From Dyadobacter sp. Leaf189 (lineage in GTDB: Bacteria > Bacteroidota > Bacteroidia > Cytophagales > Spirosomataceae), in assembly GCF_001424405.1 (NCBI RefSeq), contig NZ_LMPS01000007.1, positions 248,268 to 312,267 of the forward strand: a stretch of 64,000 nt of DNA. The letters are read 5' to 3'. The notes under the pieces were generated by a model. The model made no database searches. It had not been told where the DNA came from and saw nothing but the letters and a program-made list of their open reading frames with translations. The position numbers and the translations under genes were made by a program. How positions within the stretch are numbered: the first letter of the stretch is position 1; each line of letters begins with the position of its first letter. Positions 51,248 through 60,694 of this stretch are shown piece after piece.

Positions 51248-51757
51248 ATGGGTAAAGTACTGGTTCTTAATCAAGATTACAGCGCATTAAGTGTTTGCAC
51301 GGTTCCAAAGGCTTTTTTATTAGTCTACATGAACAAAGCTGAAATGCTGGCCGAGTCCCGAAGGCAGTATTTACGTACAGTAAACGATCAGTATCCCATG
51401 CCGGTTGTCATACGCCTCCACCGCTACATACATATTCCGTATCGAGGTGTTGTCATGACCCGGCAAAATCTTTTTAAGAGGGATGGTAACCGGTGTCAGT
51501 ACTGTGGAACGCACGACAATCTTACATTAGACCACGTCATCCCGAAATCCAGAGGCGGCAAAACTACATGGGACAATCTGGCTACTGCCTGCAAGCGCTG
51601 CAATTCAAGGAAAGGCGACCATACACCCGAAGAAATTGATATGCCGCTCAGGCAACGTCCCTTCCGCCCATCTTTTCTAATGTTTATAAGGGACTTTTCA
51701 GGTCTGGCCGATGATGAGTGGCTACCATATTTGGGCTCCAAGGAAAGAACATATTGA
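51248..51757 (+). CDS. HNH endonuclease family protein
   Basis: 169 aa. N-terminal VLVLNQDYSALSVCTVPKAF is typical of a widespread HNH group. The nuclease domain (about residues 75-125) has CQYCG, LTLDHVIPKSRGGKTTWDNL and ACKRCNSRKGD: the His-Asn-His-type active site with two Cys pairs binding zinc. Such stand-alone housekeeping HNH proteins are common in Bacteroidota and cyanobacteria; the target is not known. There is no sign of a mobile element around it. Confidence 0.87.
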   Translation: MGKVLVLNQDYSALSVCTVPKAFLLVYMNKAEMLAESRRQYLRTVNDQYPMPVVIRLHRYIHIPYRGVVMTRQNLFKRDGNRCQYCGTHDNLTLDHVIPKSRGGKTTWDNLATACKRCNSRKGDHTPEEIDMPLRQRPFRPSFLMFIRDFSGLADDEWLPYLGSKERTY

Positions 51758-51867
51758 AATTACTAACTACATTGCTTTCGTAAGTGCCTGTTCCTTGCTG
51801 GGCTTACCCTCCTCTTTGCCTTCAAATAAAATTCCCCACATCCCTTCGGAATTTATCCTGAAACGCG

Positions 51868-51875
51868 TACTTTTG
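51868..51875 (+). promoter_or_regulatory. Probable -7 promoter element of rpsA
   Basis: TACTTTTG matches TAnnTTTG and is followed by CGC, about 88 bp before the rpsA ATG. A CTTC lies at the -33 position, one base off CTTG. Confidence 0.5.
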
Positions 51876-51963
51876 CGCTCTCATTTTTCTAAAATGCTTG
51901 TTTAACTAATTTTCAGCTAGGTAGCTCGCAAGCTGATGTATCCAAGAGCTATAATTCCTATTT

Positions 51964-53775
51964 ATGTCTAAGGAAAAACAAAATCAACCTCTTCCTGATT
52001 TCGATTGGGACAAAGCAGCAGACAAAGGTTTTGGTACAGGCTATTCAAGCGCTGACCGTACCAGTCTGGAACAAATGTATGAGACTACTCTTTCTCCTGT
52101 TCAGGAAAAAGAAGTTGTTAAAGGTGTAGTAGTTGGTATTACTGACCGTGAAGTGATCCTGAATATCGGTTTCAAATCTGACGGTATCGTTTCATCTAAC
52201 GAATTCCGCGATTTGCCGGGAATGAAAATCGGTGACGAGGTGGAAGTTTACGTGGAGAATCAGGAGGACGCACAAGGTCAGCTTGTTCTATCACGCAAAA
52301 AAGCGAAAGTTATTACTGCATGGGACAACATCCAGAAATCGTTTGATGAGGATGTGGTTATTGATGCAAATGTTAAAAGAAGAACTAAGGGTGGTCTTAT
52401 CGTTGATATCTTCGGTATTGAAGCATTCTTGCCAGGTTCTCAAATTGATGTTAAGCCAATCCGCGATTTCGACATTTTTGTTGGAAAACGTATGGAGGTT
52501 AAAGTTGTTAAGATTAACTACGCAAATGACAACGTAGTAGTATCTCACAAAGTACTGATCGAAAAAGATCTTGAAGCACAACGTCAGCAAATCCTGAACA
52601 ACCTTGAAAAAGGTCAGGTACTTGAAGGTGTAATTAAGAACATGACCAACTTCGGTGTGTTTATCGACCTTGGTGGAGTTGACGGATTGTTGCACATCAC
52701 TGATATTTCGTGGGGACGTATTAACCACCCATCGGATCTGTTGTCACTTGACCAAAAACTCAATGTTGTTGTTCTTGACTTCGATGAGGAGAAAAAACGT
52801 ATTTCACTTGGTTTGAAACAACTTCAGTCTCACCCTTGGGATTCTCTTGATGAGGAAATCCAGGTTGGATCGAAAGTTACAGGCCGCATTGTTAATGTTG
52901 CAGATTACGGCGCATTCCTTGAGATCAAGCCAGGTGTTGAAGGTTTGATCCACGTTTCTGAAATGTCATGGTCTCAGCACCTGCGCAATCCTCAGGAATT
53001 CATGAATGTAAATGACGAGATCAGTGCAGTAGTGTTGACATTGGATCGTCAGGAGCGTAAAATGTCTCTTGGTATCAAACAACTGACTGAAGATCCTTGG
53101 ACTCAGGCTTCTCTTAAAGAGAAATATGCAGTTGGAACACGTCATAAAGGTGTGGTTCGCAACCTGACAAACTTCGGTTTGTTCATTGAGCTTGAAGAAG
53201 GTATCGATGGTCTTGTACACGTTTCAGATCTTTCTTGGACTAAGAAGATCAAGCATCCATCTGATTTCGTGAAAGTAAATGATGAGCTGGAAGTTGTAGT
53301 TCTTGAACTTGATGCCGACAACCGTCGTCTTGCTCTTGGCCACAAGCAATTGGAAGAAAATCCATGGGATACTTTTGAAAGCATCTTCGAAGTAGGTTCA
53401 GTACATAAATCTACCATCGTTGCAAAAGGCGATAAGTTTGCTACACTTGAGCTTCCTTACGGAATCGAAGGGATTGCAGCTATCAAAAATCTTGCAAAAG
53501 AAGATGGTACACTTGCAGAAGTAGGTGAGAGCCTTGACTTCACAGTTCTTGAATTCCTGAAAGATGAGAAGAAAATCGTTTTGACGCATTCAAAAGTTAA
53601 GCACGTTTCTGCTGAGGAAAAGAAAGAAGAAAGACCTGCAAAGTCGGCTCCAGCGAAAGCGTCTAATACTGACGCTCCTGCAAAAGACGCAGAAAAATCT
53701 ACTTTCGGCGACCTTAGTGTTCTCTCTGCATTGAAAGAACAAATGGAAGAAAGCGAAAAAAAGAGCAAAAAGTAA
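51964..53775 (+). CDS. rpsA: 30S ribosomal protein S1
   Basis: 603 aa with five to six S1 (OB-fold) repeats. Clear ones: KGVVVGITDREVILNIGFKS, TKGGLIVDIFGIEAFLPGSQ, GVIKNMTNFGVFIDLGGVDG, GRIVNVADYGAFLEIKPGVE and GVVRNLTNFGLFIELEEGID, with a weaker last one. The C-terminus is low in complexity (Lys, Ala, Glu). S1 holds mRNA on the small subunit; this matters in Bacteroidota, which mostly lack Shine-Dalgarno sites. Codon use is strongly biased, as expected for a highly expressed gene. Confidence 0.95.
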   Translation: MSKEKQNQPLPDFDWDKAADKGFGTGYSSADRTSLEQMYETTLSPVQEKEVVKGVVVGITDREVILNIGFKSDGIVSSNEFRDLPGMKIGDEVEVYVENQEDAQGQLVLSRKKAKVITAWDNIQKSFDEDVVIDANVKRRTKGGLIVDIFGIEAFLPGSQIDVKPIRDFDIFVGKRMEVKVVKINYANDNVVVSHKVLIEKDLEAQRQQILNNLEKGQVLEGVIKNMTNFGVFIDLGGVDGLLHITDISWGRINHPSDLLSLDQKLNVVVLDFDEEKKRISLGLKQLQSHPWDSLDEEIQVGSKVTGRIVNVADYGAFLEIKPGVEGLIHVSEMSWSQHLRNPQEFMNVNDEISAVVLTLDRQERKMSLGIKQLTEDPWTQASLKEKYAVGTRHKGVVRNLTNFGLFIELEEGIDGLVHVSDLSWTKKIKHPSDFVKVNDELEVVVLELDADNRRLALGHKQLEENPWDTFESIFEVGSVHKSTIVAKGDKFATLELPYGIEGIAAIKNLAKEDGTLAEVGESLDFTVLEFLKDEKKIVLTHSKVKHVSAEEKKEERPAKSAPAKASNTDAPAKDAEKSTFGDLSVLSALKEQMEESEKKSKK

Positions 53776-53805
53776 TTAATAATGGCGAATAGCCAGAAAA
53801 ATTAA

Positions 53806-53813
53806 TACTTTTG
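53806..53813 (+). promoter_or_regulatory. Probable -7 promoter element of tRNA-Cys
   Basis: TACTTTTG followed by CACCC, 47 bp before the tRNA. It lies between rpsA and the tRNA and fits TAnnTTTG; -33 not clear. Confidence 0.55.
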
Positions 53814-53818
53814 CACCC

Positions 53819-53854
53819 GGATTAGCTGTATGCCTAACAGCTTGCAGCTAATCC
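53819..53854 (+). other. Hairpin in the tRNA-Cys leader
   Basis: GGATTAGCTG (53819-53828) pairs perfectly with CAGCTAATCC (53845-53854) around a 16-base loop. It begins at about the predicted transcription start and ends 6 bp before the tRNA. It could be a rpsA terminator remnant (only a short T run follows) or a processing signal. Confidence 0.4.
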
Positions 53855-53860
53855 AAATTT

Positions 53861-53931
53861 GGTTCCGTGGCCGAGTGGCTAGGCAGAGGTCTGCAAAACC
53901 TCGTACAGCGGTTCGAATCCGCTCGGAACCT
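53861..53931 (+). tRNA. tRNA-Cys (anticodon GCA)
   Basis: A 71-base cloverleaf: acceptor GGTTCCG pairs with CGGAACC, D-arm GCC...GGC, anticodon stem GAGGT/ACCTC around CTGCAAA (anticodon GCA), T-arm GCGG-TTCGAAT-CCGC. Discriminator U; the 3' CCA is not encoded, as is usual in Bacteroidota. It is a single tRNA with its own promoter and terminator. Confidence 0.95.
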
Positions 53932-53982
53932 CATCAGATTTACGGGTAATTGGCACTGCATTTTGGGCACAAATAATTACTC

Positions 53983-54038
53983 AAAAAGTACCATTTGGTA
54001 AGGGCAGTTTGTTATGCCTCCAAATGGTACTTTTTTTT
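53983..54038 (+). terminator. Intrinsic terminator after tRNA-Cys
   Basis: A perfect 16-bp stem (53983-53998 with 54020-54035), a 21-base loop and a run of eight T's. The rest of the 53932-54208 stretch holds only this and the act promoter. Confidence 0.88.
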
Positions 54039-54145
54039 GTCAATATGCTGAAAATCAATGTTGTTCCTGTTGCATTAATCCTGCAAAAATGGCTAATAAA
54101 TTAGACAAATTATAAATAAGATGGTGCTTCAAAATATCCCCTAAA

Positions 54146-54153
54146 TACTTTTG
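54146..54153 (+). promoter_or_regulatory. Probable -7 promoter element of the act-cox operon
   Basis: TACTTTTG matches TAnnTTTG, 55 bp before the actA ATG, after a terminator. No clear -33 box. It would drive the actABCDEF-cox transcript. Confidence 0.55.
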
Positions 54154-54208
54154 TGGATAAAAAATCGTAAGCTAGTTTTGTCTGTTGAAGAATAATGAAT
54201 AGTTGATT

Positions 54209-55501
54209 ATGAATATATCATTCCGTAAGAACGCTAAGTTTTGTTCCTACTTTAGTTACTCAAGAATCCTTTTCACCATCGCCGTAGGGCTACTTTTGAG
54301 TGTGCAAAATCTTGCTTCTGCGCAGGATAGCACAGCTACGGCGGCAGCTCCTGCAGGTGGCGGTGATGCTGCTAAAGGTGAAGCACTTTTCAAAAACAAT
54401 TGTGCGCAATGTCATGCGGTGACTGACGAAAGAGTAGTAGGTCCTGGTTTGAAAGGTGCCAGCTCCCGTCACGATTTTGCCTGGCTTTCGAAGTGGGTAC
54501 GTAACTCACAGGCTATGATCGCGGCAGGCGATCCTTACGCCGTTAAAATCTACAACGAATATTCTAAGGCGCAGATGACAAGTTTCCCTAACTTGTCTGA
54601 TGACGATATTAAGGGAATCTTCGCTTACGTGGATCAGGCTTCTACTGCTGCACCTGCAGCTGCGGCTGCTCCCGGTGGAGGTCCTGCTGCGGGAGGTGGC
54701 GGTGAGTCGGGTGGTGAAGGTCCTTCCGGTTTGTTTATGGTAGTTCTTGGTGCATTGGTTGTTGTAATGATCCTTGTGCTGGGCGTTCTGCTTGTAATCG
54801 TATCACTTTTGTCGAAGGCTGTTGGCGGAGAAGTGGAGTCGGGTACGAAGCCGGACTTCATGACAAGACTCGGCAGTTCTTTAAAGAAGATTTCTTCAGA
54901 CCCTGCTATCAGATCAGCGACGCTCTGGATTTTTGTTCTCCTGGTACTTAAGGCTACGATCGATGGTGCTTATAGTGTTGGTGTTCAGCAAGGTTACGCT
55001 CCTAAGCAACCTATCGCATTCTCTCACAAATTGCATGCAGGAGAATACAAAATTGACTGTAACTACTGCCACACAGGTGTTAACAGAGGGAAGTCTGCGC
55101 ACATTCCATCAGCGAACATCTGTATGAACTGCCACGGAGTGATCAAGAAGGAATCTCCCGAAATTCAAAAAATTTATACTTCAATTGAAAACAATCAGCC
55201 GATCGAATGGGTGAGGGTGCATAACCTTCCTGATCTGGCGTACTTTAATCACGCCCAGCACGTAAATGTAGGTGGATTGGAATGCCAGAATTGCCATGGA
55301 GAAGTTGAGAAAATGGAAGTTATTCAACAGCGCTCATCTCTGACAATGGGATGGTGTATTGATTGTCACCGTAAAACAGAAGTAAATACCAAGGACAATC
55401 AATACTATGACAAGCTGGTTCAGCTGCACGCTTCGGAAAGTAAGGAAGCTTTGAAAGTAGCTGATATAGGTGGTCTGGAATGCTCTAAGTGCCACTATTA
55501 A
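54209..55501 (+). CDS. actA: Alternative complex III subunit ActA, multihaem cytochrome c
   Basis: 430 aa from ATG 54209. N-terminal signal/anchor (about 18-38), then a single-haem cytochrome c domain with CAQCH at 65-69 and an Ala/Gly-rich linker (about 145-172). A membrane helix spans about 175-200 and another hydrophobic stretch 238-250. The C-terminal part has five more haem sites: CNYCH 284, CMNCH 305, CQNCH 359, CIDCH 383 and CSKCH 425. The five-haem part matches ActA; the extra N-terminal monohaem domain makes six. ACIII moves electrons from menaquinol to a cytochrome c or straight to the oxidase. First gene of the operon. Confidence 0.92.
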   Translation: MNISFRKNAKFCSYFSYSRILFTIAVGLLLSVQNLASAQDSTATAAAPAGGGDAAKGEALFKNNCAQCHAVTDERVVGPGLKGASSRHDFAWLSKWVRNSQAMIAAGDPYAVKIYNEYSKAQMTSFPNLSDDDIKGIFAYVDQASTAAPAAAAAPGGGPAAGGGGESGGEGPSGLFMVVLGALVVVMILVLGVLLVIVSLLSKAVGGEVESGTKPDFMTRLGSSLKKISSDPAIRSATLWIFVLLVLKATIDGAYSVGVQQGYAPKQPIAFSHKLHAGEYKIDCNYCHTGVNRGKSAHIPSANICMNCHGVIKKESPEIQKIYTSIENNQPIEWVRVHNLPDLAYFNHAQHVNVGGLECQNCHGEVEKMEVIQQRSSLTMGWCIDCHRKTEVNTKDNQYYDKLVQLHASESKEALKVADIGGLECSKCHY

Positions 55502-55554
55502 TCAATAAGAGAAAATAATACCCGAGAATACGACTCATTGTATTGAATAGTTTT

Positions 55555-58500
55555 ATGGAAAACAATAGTAAAAGATACTGGCGGGGACTTGAGGAGTTGC
55601 GTAACGACGAGAAGTTTATAAAGGACGCAAGTTCAGAGTTTGCTGGTGAACCAACCGAAAGCCAATATGAAAGTTTGGTGGACGGAGCTGGTACGCATCG
55701 TCGTGATTTTTTGAAAGTCCTTGGCTTTGGTATGGCAGCGGTATCTTTGGCTGCATGTGAAACCCCTGTTAAAAAGGCAATTCCATACGTGAACAAGCCG
55801 GAAGGTGAATTTCCGACAATCGCAAACTGGTATGCATCTACTTATGCGGAAGGTGGAGACTACACAAGCATTTTAGTAAAAACCCGCGAGGGAAGACCTG
55901 TTAAGATTGAAGGTAACTCGCTTTCAAAGGTTTCTTACGGAGTTAGTTCAAGAGCGCATGCATCCCTGTTGGGTTTGTATGACAATGAAAAATTAAGAGG
56001 CCCTAAAAAGGGTGACGATACAAAGGTTAGTTGGGAAACAGTTGATAAGGAAATCCAGGACCAGCTTTCTCAGATCTCTGCAAGAGGCGGAGCTATCCGT
56101 ATTCTTACATCTACTGTTCTAAGCCCATCTACAAAGGCGGTTATTGCTGATTTTACAGCTAAATATCCTACTACCAGCCATGTAGTTTATGATGCAAATT
56201 CTGCTTACGGAATTGTAAAGGCAAATGAGACCTCATTTGGCAAAGCGGTACTTCCTTCTTATGATTTCAGTAAAGCGAAGGTCATTGTTGGAATTGACGC
56301 AGATTTCCTGGGAACCTGGCTTGCACCGGATCTCTATTCCGCACAATTCGCTGAAACACGTCGTGTGAGCAGTGAGAAAGGTGGCAAGAAAGATATGTCC
56401 CGCCTTTATCAATTTGAATCAATCTTGTCTTTGACAGGATCGAATGCAGATTACCGTACTGCGGTAAAACCTTCTCAGCTTGGGCTGGTTGCGGCTGCAT
56501 TATATAATAAAGTAGCTGCTAAATTAGGTGGTTCACCTGTTTCAGTTGCTGCGGTTAACATTCCAAATCTGGATAAGGCAGCAGCAGAGTTAATAGCTGC
56601 AAAAGGTCAGGCTTTGGTCGTTTGTGGAATTAACGATCCTTCGGTACAAGTGGTTGTTAATGCATTGAACAATCTGCTGGGCGCTTATGGCACTTTGATC
56701 AACCTGGACAAGCCAGCTTATTATCGTCAGGGAAATGACGTAGCGATGAACCAGCTTGTCGACGAAGTTAAAGGCGGCAAAGTTTCAGCTGTTATTCTAT
56801 GGGGTGCAAATCCTGTTTATGATCACCCACGTGGTGCCGAACTGGCCGCGGCTCTTCCAAAAGTTTCATTAAGTGTATCATTCAATGATCGCGCTGATGA
56901 AACATCCTCTCTTTTCAAATACATTCTTCCTGCTCCTCACTACTTGGAGTCGTGGAACGACGCTGAGCCTGTTGCTGGCTCATACAGCTTAACTCAGCCT
57001 GCAATCAGTCTGATTTTTAATACAAGACAAGGACAGTCAAGTTTATTGAAATGGGCTGGTCTTTCAACAGATTACCACGAATACGTTAAATCATACTGGA
57101 GAAAGAACATTTTTGCTCAGGGCGGAACCGGCAGTTTCGAGCAGTTCTGGGTGAAATCTTTGCACGACGGCGTATTTGAATCAAATACCGCTGCTGCTGC
57201 TGGAAGTGTTGCGTTTAATGGCAATCTAAGTGCTGCTGCTTCGGCGATCTCTAAAACTTATAAAGCGTCAACATCAGGTATCGAACTTGCTATTTTCGAG
57301 AATGTTGGCGTAGGGAATGGTGCATCTGCAAACAATCCATGGTTGCAGGAATTGCCGGATCCTATTACGAAAGCGTGCTGGGACAACCACGCAGGTCTTT
57401 CTCAAAAAACAGCAACTGAGCTGAGCCTTGCACAAGGTGATGTTGTAAAGGTTGAATTTAAAGGAAAGTCGGTTGAACTTCCTGTGATTGTTCAACCTGG
57501 ACTTGCTAATGGAACTGTTGCAATTTCCATTGGTTATGGTCGCGAAAAGGCTGGAAAGTCTGCTAATGGTGTGGGTAAGAATATCTATCCCTTTGCAACA
57601 TTTACTGACGGCTATCTTTCCTTTGCTCCTGGTGAAGTAACAATTTCAAAAACTGGGGATACCAGGGAAATTGCTCAAACGCAGACACATAGTACTGTGA
57701 TGAACCGTAAATCAGTTCTTCAGGAAACAGTACTAGCTCATTTCCAAAAAGATCCGATGGCAGGCAGATTTGCTCCAACCATCCCAACTTCGGAGGGAAC
57801 AGTTGACGCCACAGATCTAACACTTTGGAATGGACATAAATACAAGAATCACTCATGGGGAATGGTGATCGACCTTAACACTTGTTTTGGTTGTGGTTCA
57901 TGTGTGATTAGTTGCCAGAATGAGAATAACGTACCTGTTGTAGGTCGTCAGGAAGTAATCAACAGTCGCGAGATGCACTGGTTGCGTATTGACCGTTATT
58001 ACAGCAGCGATGCAGATGTTGAAGATTTGAGGGGTTTGGAAATTGCTTCTGAGAATCCGGAAGTTACCTTCCAACCGATGCTTTGCCAGCATTGCAATAA
58101 TGCGCCTTGCGAAACTGTTTGCCCGGTATTGGCAACTACGCACAGCTCAGAAGGATTAAACCAAATGACTTACAACCGTTGTGTTGGTACAAGGTATTGT
58201 GCAAATAACTGCCCATACAAAGTACGTCGCTTCAACTGGTTCAAATATTTTGACAACGATAACTACGACTACCACTTCAATAATGATCTTGGTAAGATGG
58301 TTATTAACCCTGATGTAACTGTACGTTCAAGAGGGGTTATTGAGAAATGTTCACTTTGCGTTCACAGAATTCAGGAAGCTAAACTTACTGCAAGAAAAGA
58401 AAGAAGACGTATTGTGGATGGTGAGGTGAATGTTGCATGTGCATCTTCATGCCCAACCAATGCAATCACATTTGGTGACATGAATGATCCGGAAAGTAGA

Positions 58501-58650
58501 ATATCCAAAATTCTTGAAACAGAGAAGGAGGGACGTGCATTCCACGTGTTGGAAGAAATCAACACCAGACCGCAATTGTCTTACCTGACTAAAATACGGA
58601 ACAAGGATGTGGCTGCCGCGAAGCCTGCAAGTGAGAAAGAACACGCGTAA
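55555..58650 (+). CDS. actB: Alternative complex III subunit ActB, molybdopterin-like and iron-sulfur protein
   Basis: 1031 aa from ATG 55555 (TTG 55543 is upstream in frame). Twin-Arg signal at 49-50 (HRRDFLKVLGFGM) ending in a lipobox with Cys68 (SLAAC), so exported by Tat and lipid-anchored. The central part is a molybdopterin-oxidoreductase-like fold without the cofactor in known ACIII structures. The C-terminal ferredoxin-like part (about 780-975) has four cysteine groups: CFGCGSCVISC, CQHCNNAPCETVC, CVGTRYCANNCPYKVR and CSLCVHRIQ with CASSCPTNA, expected to hold three 4Fe-4S and one 3Fe-4S cluster. It sits on the periplasmic side of the complex. Confidence 0.94.
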   Translation: MENNSKRYWRGLEELRNDEKFIKDASSEFAGEPTESQYESLVDGAGTHRRDFLKVLGFGMAAVSLAACETPVKKAIPYVNKPEGEFPTIANWYASTYAEGGDYTSILVKTREGRPVKIEGNSLSKVSYGVSSRAHASLLGLYDNEKLRGPKKGDDTKVSWETVDKEIQDQLSQISARGGAIRILTSTVLSPSTKAVIADFTAKYPTTSHVVYDANSAYGIVKANETSFGKAVLPSYDFSKAKVIVGIDADFLGTWLAPDLYSAQFAETRRVSSEKGGKKDMSRLYQFESILSLTGSNADYRTAVKPSQLGLVAAALYNKVAAKLGGSPVSVAAVNIPNLDKAAAELIAAKGQALVVCGINDPSVQVVVNALNNLLGAYGTLINLDKPAYYRQGNDVAMNQLVDEVKGGKVSAVILWGANPVYDHPRGAELAAALPKVSLSVSFNDRADETSSLFKYILPAPHYLESWNDAEPVAGSYSLTQPAISLIFNTRQGQSSLLKWAGLSTDYHEYVKSYWRKNIFAQGGTGSFEQFWVKSLHDGVFESNTAAAAGSVAFNGNLSAAASAISKTYKASTSGIELAIFENVGVGNGASANNPWLQELPDPITKACWDNHAGLSQKTATELSLAQGDVVKVEFKGKSVELPVIVQPGLANGTVAISIGYGREKAGKSANGVGKNIYPFATFTDGYLSFAPGEVTISKTGDTREIAQTQTHSTVMNRKSVLQETVLAHFQKDPMAGRFAPTIPTSEGTVDATDLTLWNGHKYKNHSWGMVIDLNTCFGCGSCVISCQNENNVPVVGRQEVINSREMHWLRIDRYYSSDADVEDLRGLEIASENPEVTFQPMLCQHCNNAPCETVCPVLATTHSSEGLNQMTYNRCVGTRYCANNCPYKVRRFNWFKYFDNDNYDYHFNNDLGKMVINPDVTVRSRGVIEKCSLCVHRIQEAKLTARKERRRIVDGEVNVACASSCPTNAITFGDMNDPESRISKILETEKEGRAFHVLEEINTRPQLSYLTKIRNKDVAAAKPASEKEHA

Positions 58651-58696
58651 TTTGAGCTTAGTTTTTGAAGATAAATCATTATAAAAACATAATAGT

Positions 58697-60130
58697 ATGC
58701 ATGTTACATCACCTGTAAGAGAACCCCTGATTCAAGGTGGGAAGACGTACGCAGACGTAACGGAAGATATATGCCGCCATGTTGAAAGTGCTCCTACCAA
58801 GGAGTGGAAAATAGCATTCGGCCTGTCGCTTGTAGTTTTGGCATACGGAACTGTCTGCCTTGCCTGGACTTGGTGGGAAGGTCTCGGTGTCTGGGGTTTG
58901 AATAAGACAGTAGGCTGGGCCTGGGATATTACCAACTTCGTATGGTGGGTAGGTATTGGTCACGCCGGAACCCTGATCTCCGCGATCCTTTTGCTATTTC
59001 GGCAGAAGTGGAGAACTTCAATTAACCGTGCAGCAGAAGCGATGACCATTTTCGCTGTTATCTGCGCAGCATCTTTCATTCTGATGCACATGGGCCGTCC
59101 ATGGATGGCATATTGGGCTTTGCCACTTCCTAATGCATTTGGTTCACTTTGGGTTAACTTCAATTCACCGCTTGTTTGGGACGTTTTTGCGATTAGTACT
59201 TATTTCTCAGTTTCCCTTGTATTCTGGTACATTGGTTTGATACCTGATCTTGCAACAATCCGTGACCGCGCTACCAGCAAAGTTTCCCGGTTTATGTATG
59301 GAACGTTTGCAATGGGTTGGGACGGTTCTGCAAAGACATGGGCTCGCTACGAGTACATCAGCTTAATCCTTGCGGGTCTCTCTACACCACTTGTACTTTC
59401 GGTTCACACGATTGTAAGTATGGACTTTGCAACCTCTGTTATTCCAGGGTGGCATACAACGATCTTCCCTCCTTACTTCGTTGCCGGTGCGATTTTCTCA
59501 GGTTTCGCAATGGTTCAAAACCTGATGCTTATTACACGGGTTGTTTACAAGCTTGAAGATTATATCACGCTTGAACACATCGAAACGATGAATAAGGTAA
59601 TTACACTTACCGGATCAGTTGTTGGTGTGGCTTACATCACCGAGTTCTTTATTGCCTGGTACGGAGGTGTTGAATATGAATATTATGCTTTCTTTAACCG
59701 TATGACAGGACCTTACTGGTGGGCGTACTGGGCGATGATGACATGTAACGTAATATCTCCTCAGTTATTCTGGTCAAGAAAACTGCGTCGCAGTATCACA
59801 TTTACATTCTTTATCTCCGTAGTTGTAAACATTGGTATGTGGTTCGAACGATTTGTAATTATCGTTACCTCATTGCATCGCGACTATCTGCCTTCCAGCT
59901 GGGCCATGTTCTCGCCGACACGTTATGACATCGGTGACTATATTTTCTCATTCGGGTTATTCTTTACATTGTTCCTGTTGTTCTCGAAATATTTACCCGT
60001 GGTTAATATGGCAGAGGTGAAGGCAGTGTTACGATCTACATCAGCTCAGTTACCTGCTAAAATCTCCGGGGTTGCCAAGGTTAGGCAGCGTGGTACAGCT
60101 GAACCGGCTTACGATAAAGACAAGGAATAA
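58697..60130 (+). CDS. actC: Alternative complex III subunit ActC (NrfD/PsrC family)
   Basis: 477 aa with ten predicted membrane helices (for example IAFGLSLVVLAYGTVCLAWT and VFAISTYFSVSLVFWYIGLI). NrfD/PsrC-type quinol-binding subunit: VWWVGIGHAGTLISAILLLF and ASFILMHMGRPWMAYWALPL are typical ActC segments. In ACIII this subunit carries the quinol site and may take part in proton movement. Placed 47 bp after actB. Confidence 0.94.
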   Translation: MHVTSPVREPLIQGGKTYADVTEDICRHVESAPTKEWKIAFGLSLVVLAYGTVCLAWTWWEGLGVWGLNKTVGWAWDITNFVWWVGIGHAGTLISAILLLFRQKWRTSINRAAEAMTIFAVICAASFILMHMGRPWMAYWALPLPNAFGSLWVNFNSPLVWDVFAISTYFSVSLVFWYIGLIPDLATIRDRATSKVSRFMYGTFAMGWDGSAKTWARYEYISLILAGLSTPLVLSVHTIVSMDFATSVIPGWHTTIFPPYFVAGAIFSGFAMVQNLMLITRVVYKLEDYITLEHIETMNKVITLTGSVVGVAYITEFFIAWYGGVEYEYYAFFNRMTGPYWWAYWAMMTCNVISPQLFWSRKLRRSITFTFFISVVVNIGMWFERFVIIVTSLHRDYLPSSWAMFSPTRYDIGDYIFSFGLFFTLFLLFSKYLPVVNMAEVKAVLRSTSAQLPAKISGVAKVRQRGTAEPAYDKDKE

Positions 60131-60163
60131 GGGACTTTCTGATATTTAATTATAAGTTATAGT

Positions 60164-60694
60164 ATGGCAGAATTATCTGGTAAGTATTTGGTCGGAGTTT
60201 ATGACGATGACGATACTGTGCTTCACGCAGTGCCAAGGCTTAGAAAGGCAGGCGTAAAAATCAAAGAGGTGTATTCCCCCTTCCCAATCCACGGAATGGA
60301 CGAAGCACTCGGTCATCCCCGGACGCGGATTGGTATTGCTGCATTTATGTTTGGAGTAACTGGATGCATCTGTGCACTTACCTTGATGATCTGGACTATG
60401 GGTATTGACTGGCCAATGATTGTAGGTGGTAAAGACCCAATCTCTATCCCCAACTATATTCCTATCACATTTGAGTTAACTGTACTTTTTACGGCTTTCG
60501 GGATGGTTACTACCTTCTTTATCTCGAATGGACTTGGACCTGGAAGCCATTTTCATCCAAGGTTCGATCTACGCTCAACAGATAACAAGTTTGTGATGGC
60601 GATTGATCTTGGAAGAAACTCAATGACAGTGGACGAAATATCAAGAGCATTAAAGGACAGTGGCGCTGAGGAAGTCAACATCAAGCAATTTTAA
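60164..60694 (+). CDS. actD: Alternative complex III subunit ActD (DUF3341)
   Basis: 176 aa. N-terminal soluble DUF3341 domain: KYLVGVYDDDDTVLHAVPRL, VKIKEVYSPFPIHGMDEALG. Two membrane helices follow (about 63-83 and 103-124), then a soluble tail. It overlaps the next gene by one base (TAATG). Its role is structural in known complexes. Confidence 0.94.
   Translation: MAELSGKYLVGVYDDDDTVLHAVPRLRKAGVKIKEVYSPFPIHGMDEALGHPRTRIGIAAFMFGVTGCICALTLMIWTMGIDWPMIVGGKDPISIPNYIPITFELTVLFTAFGMVTTFFISNGLGPGSHFHPRFDLRSTDNKFVMAIDLGRNSMTVDEISRALKDSGAEEVNIKQF

Noticed and set aside
51248..51757. HNH gene as part of a mobile intron or phage
   Set aside because: Its flanks are smpB and rpsA, with no terminal repeats, reverse transcriptase or phage genes; the N-terminal pattern is that of a housekeeping HNH group.
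51711..51905. 64-codon open frame between the HNH gene and rpsA
   Set aside because: It overlaps the HNH coding end in another frame and contains the probable rpsA promoter.
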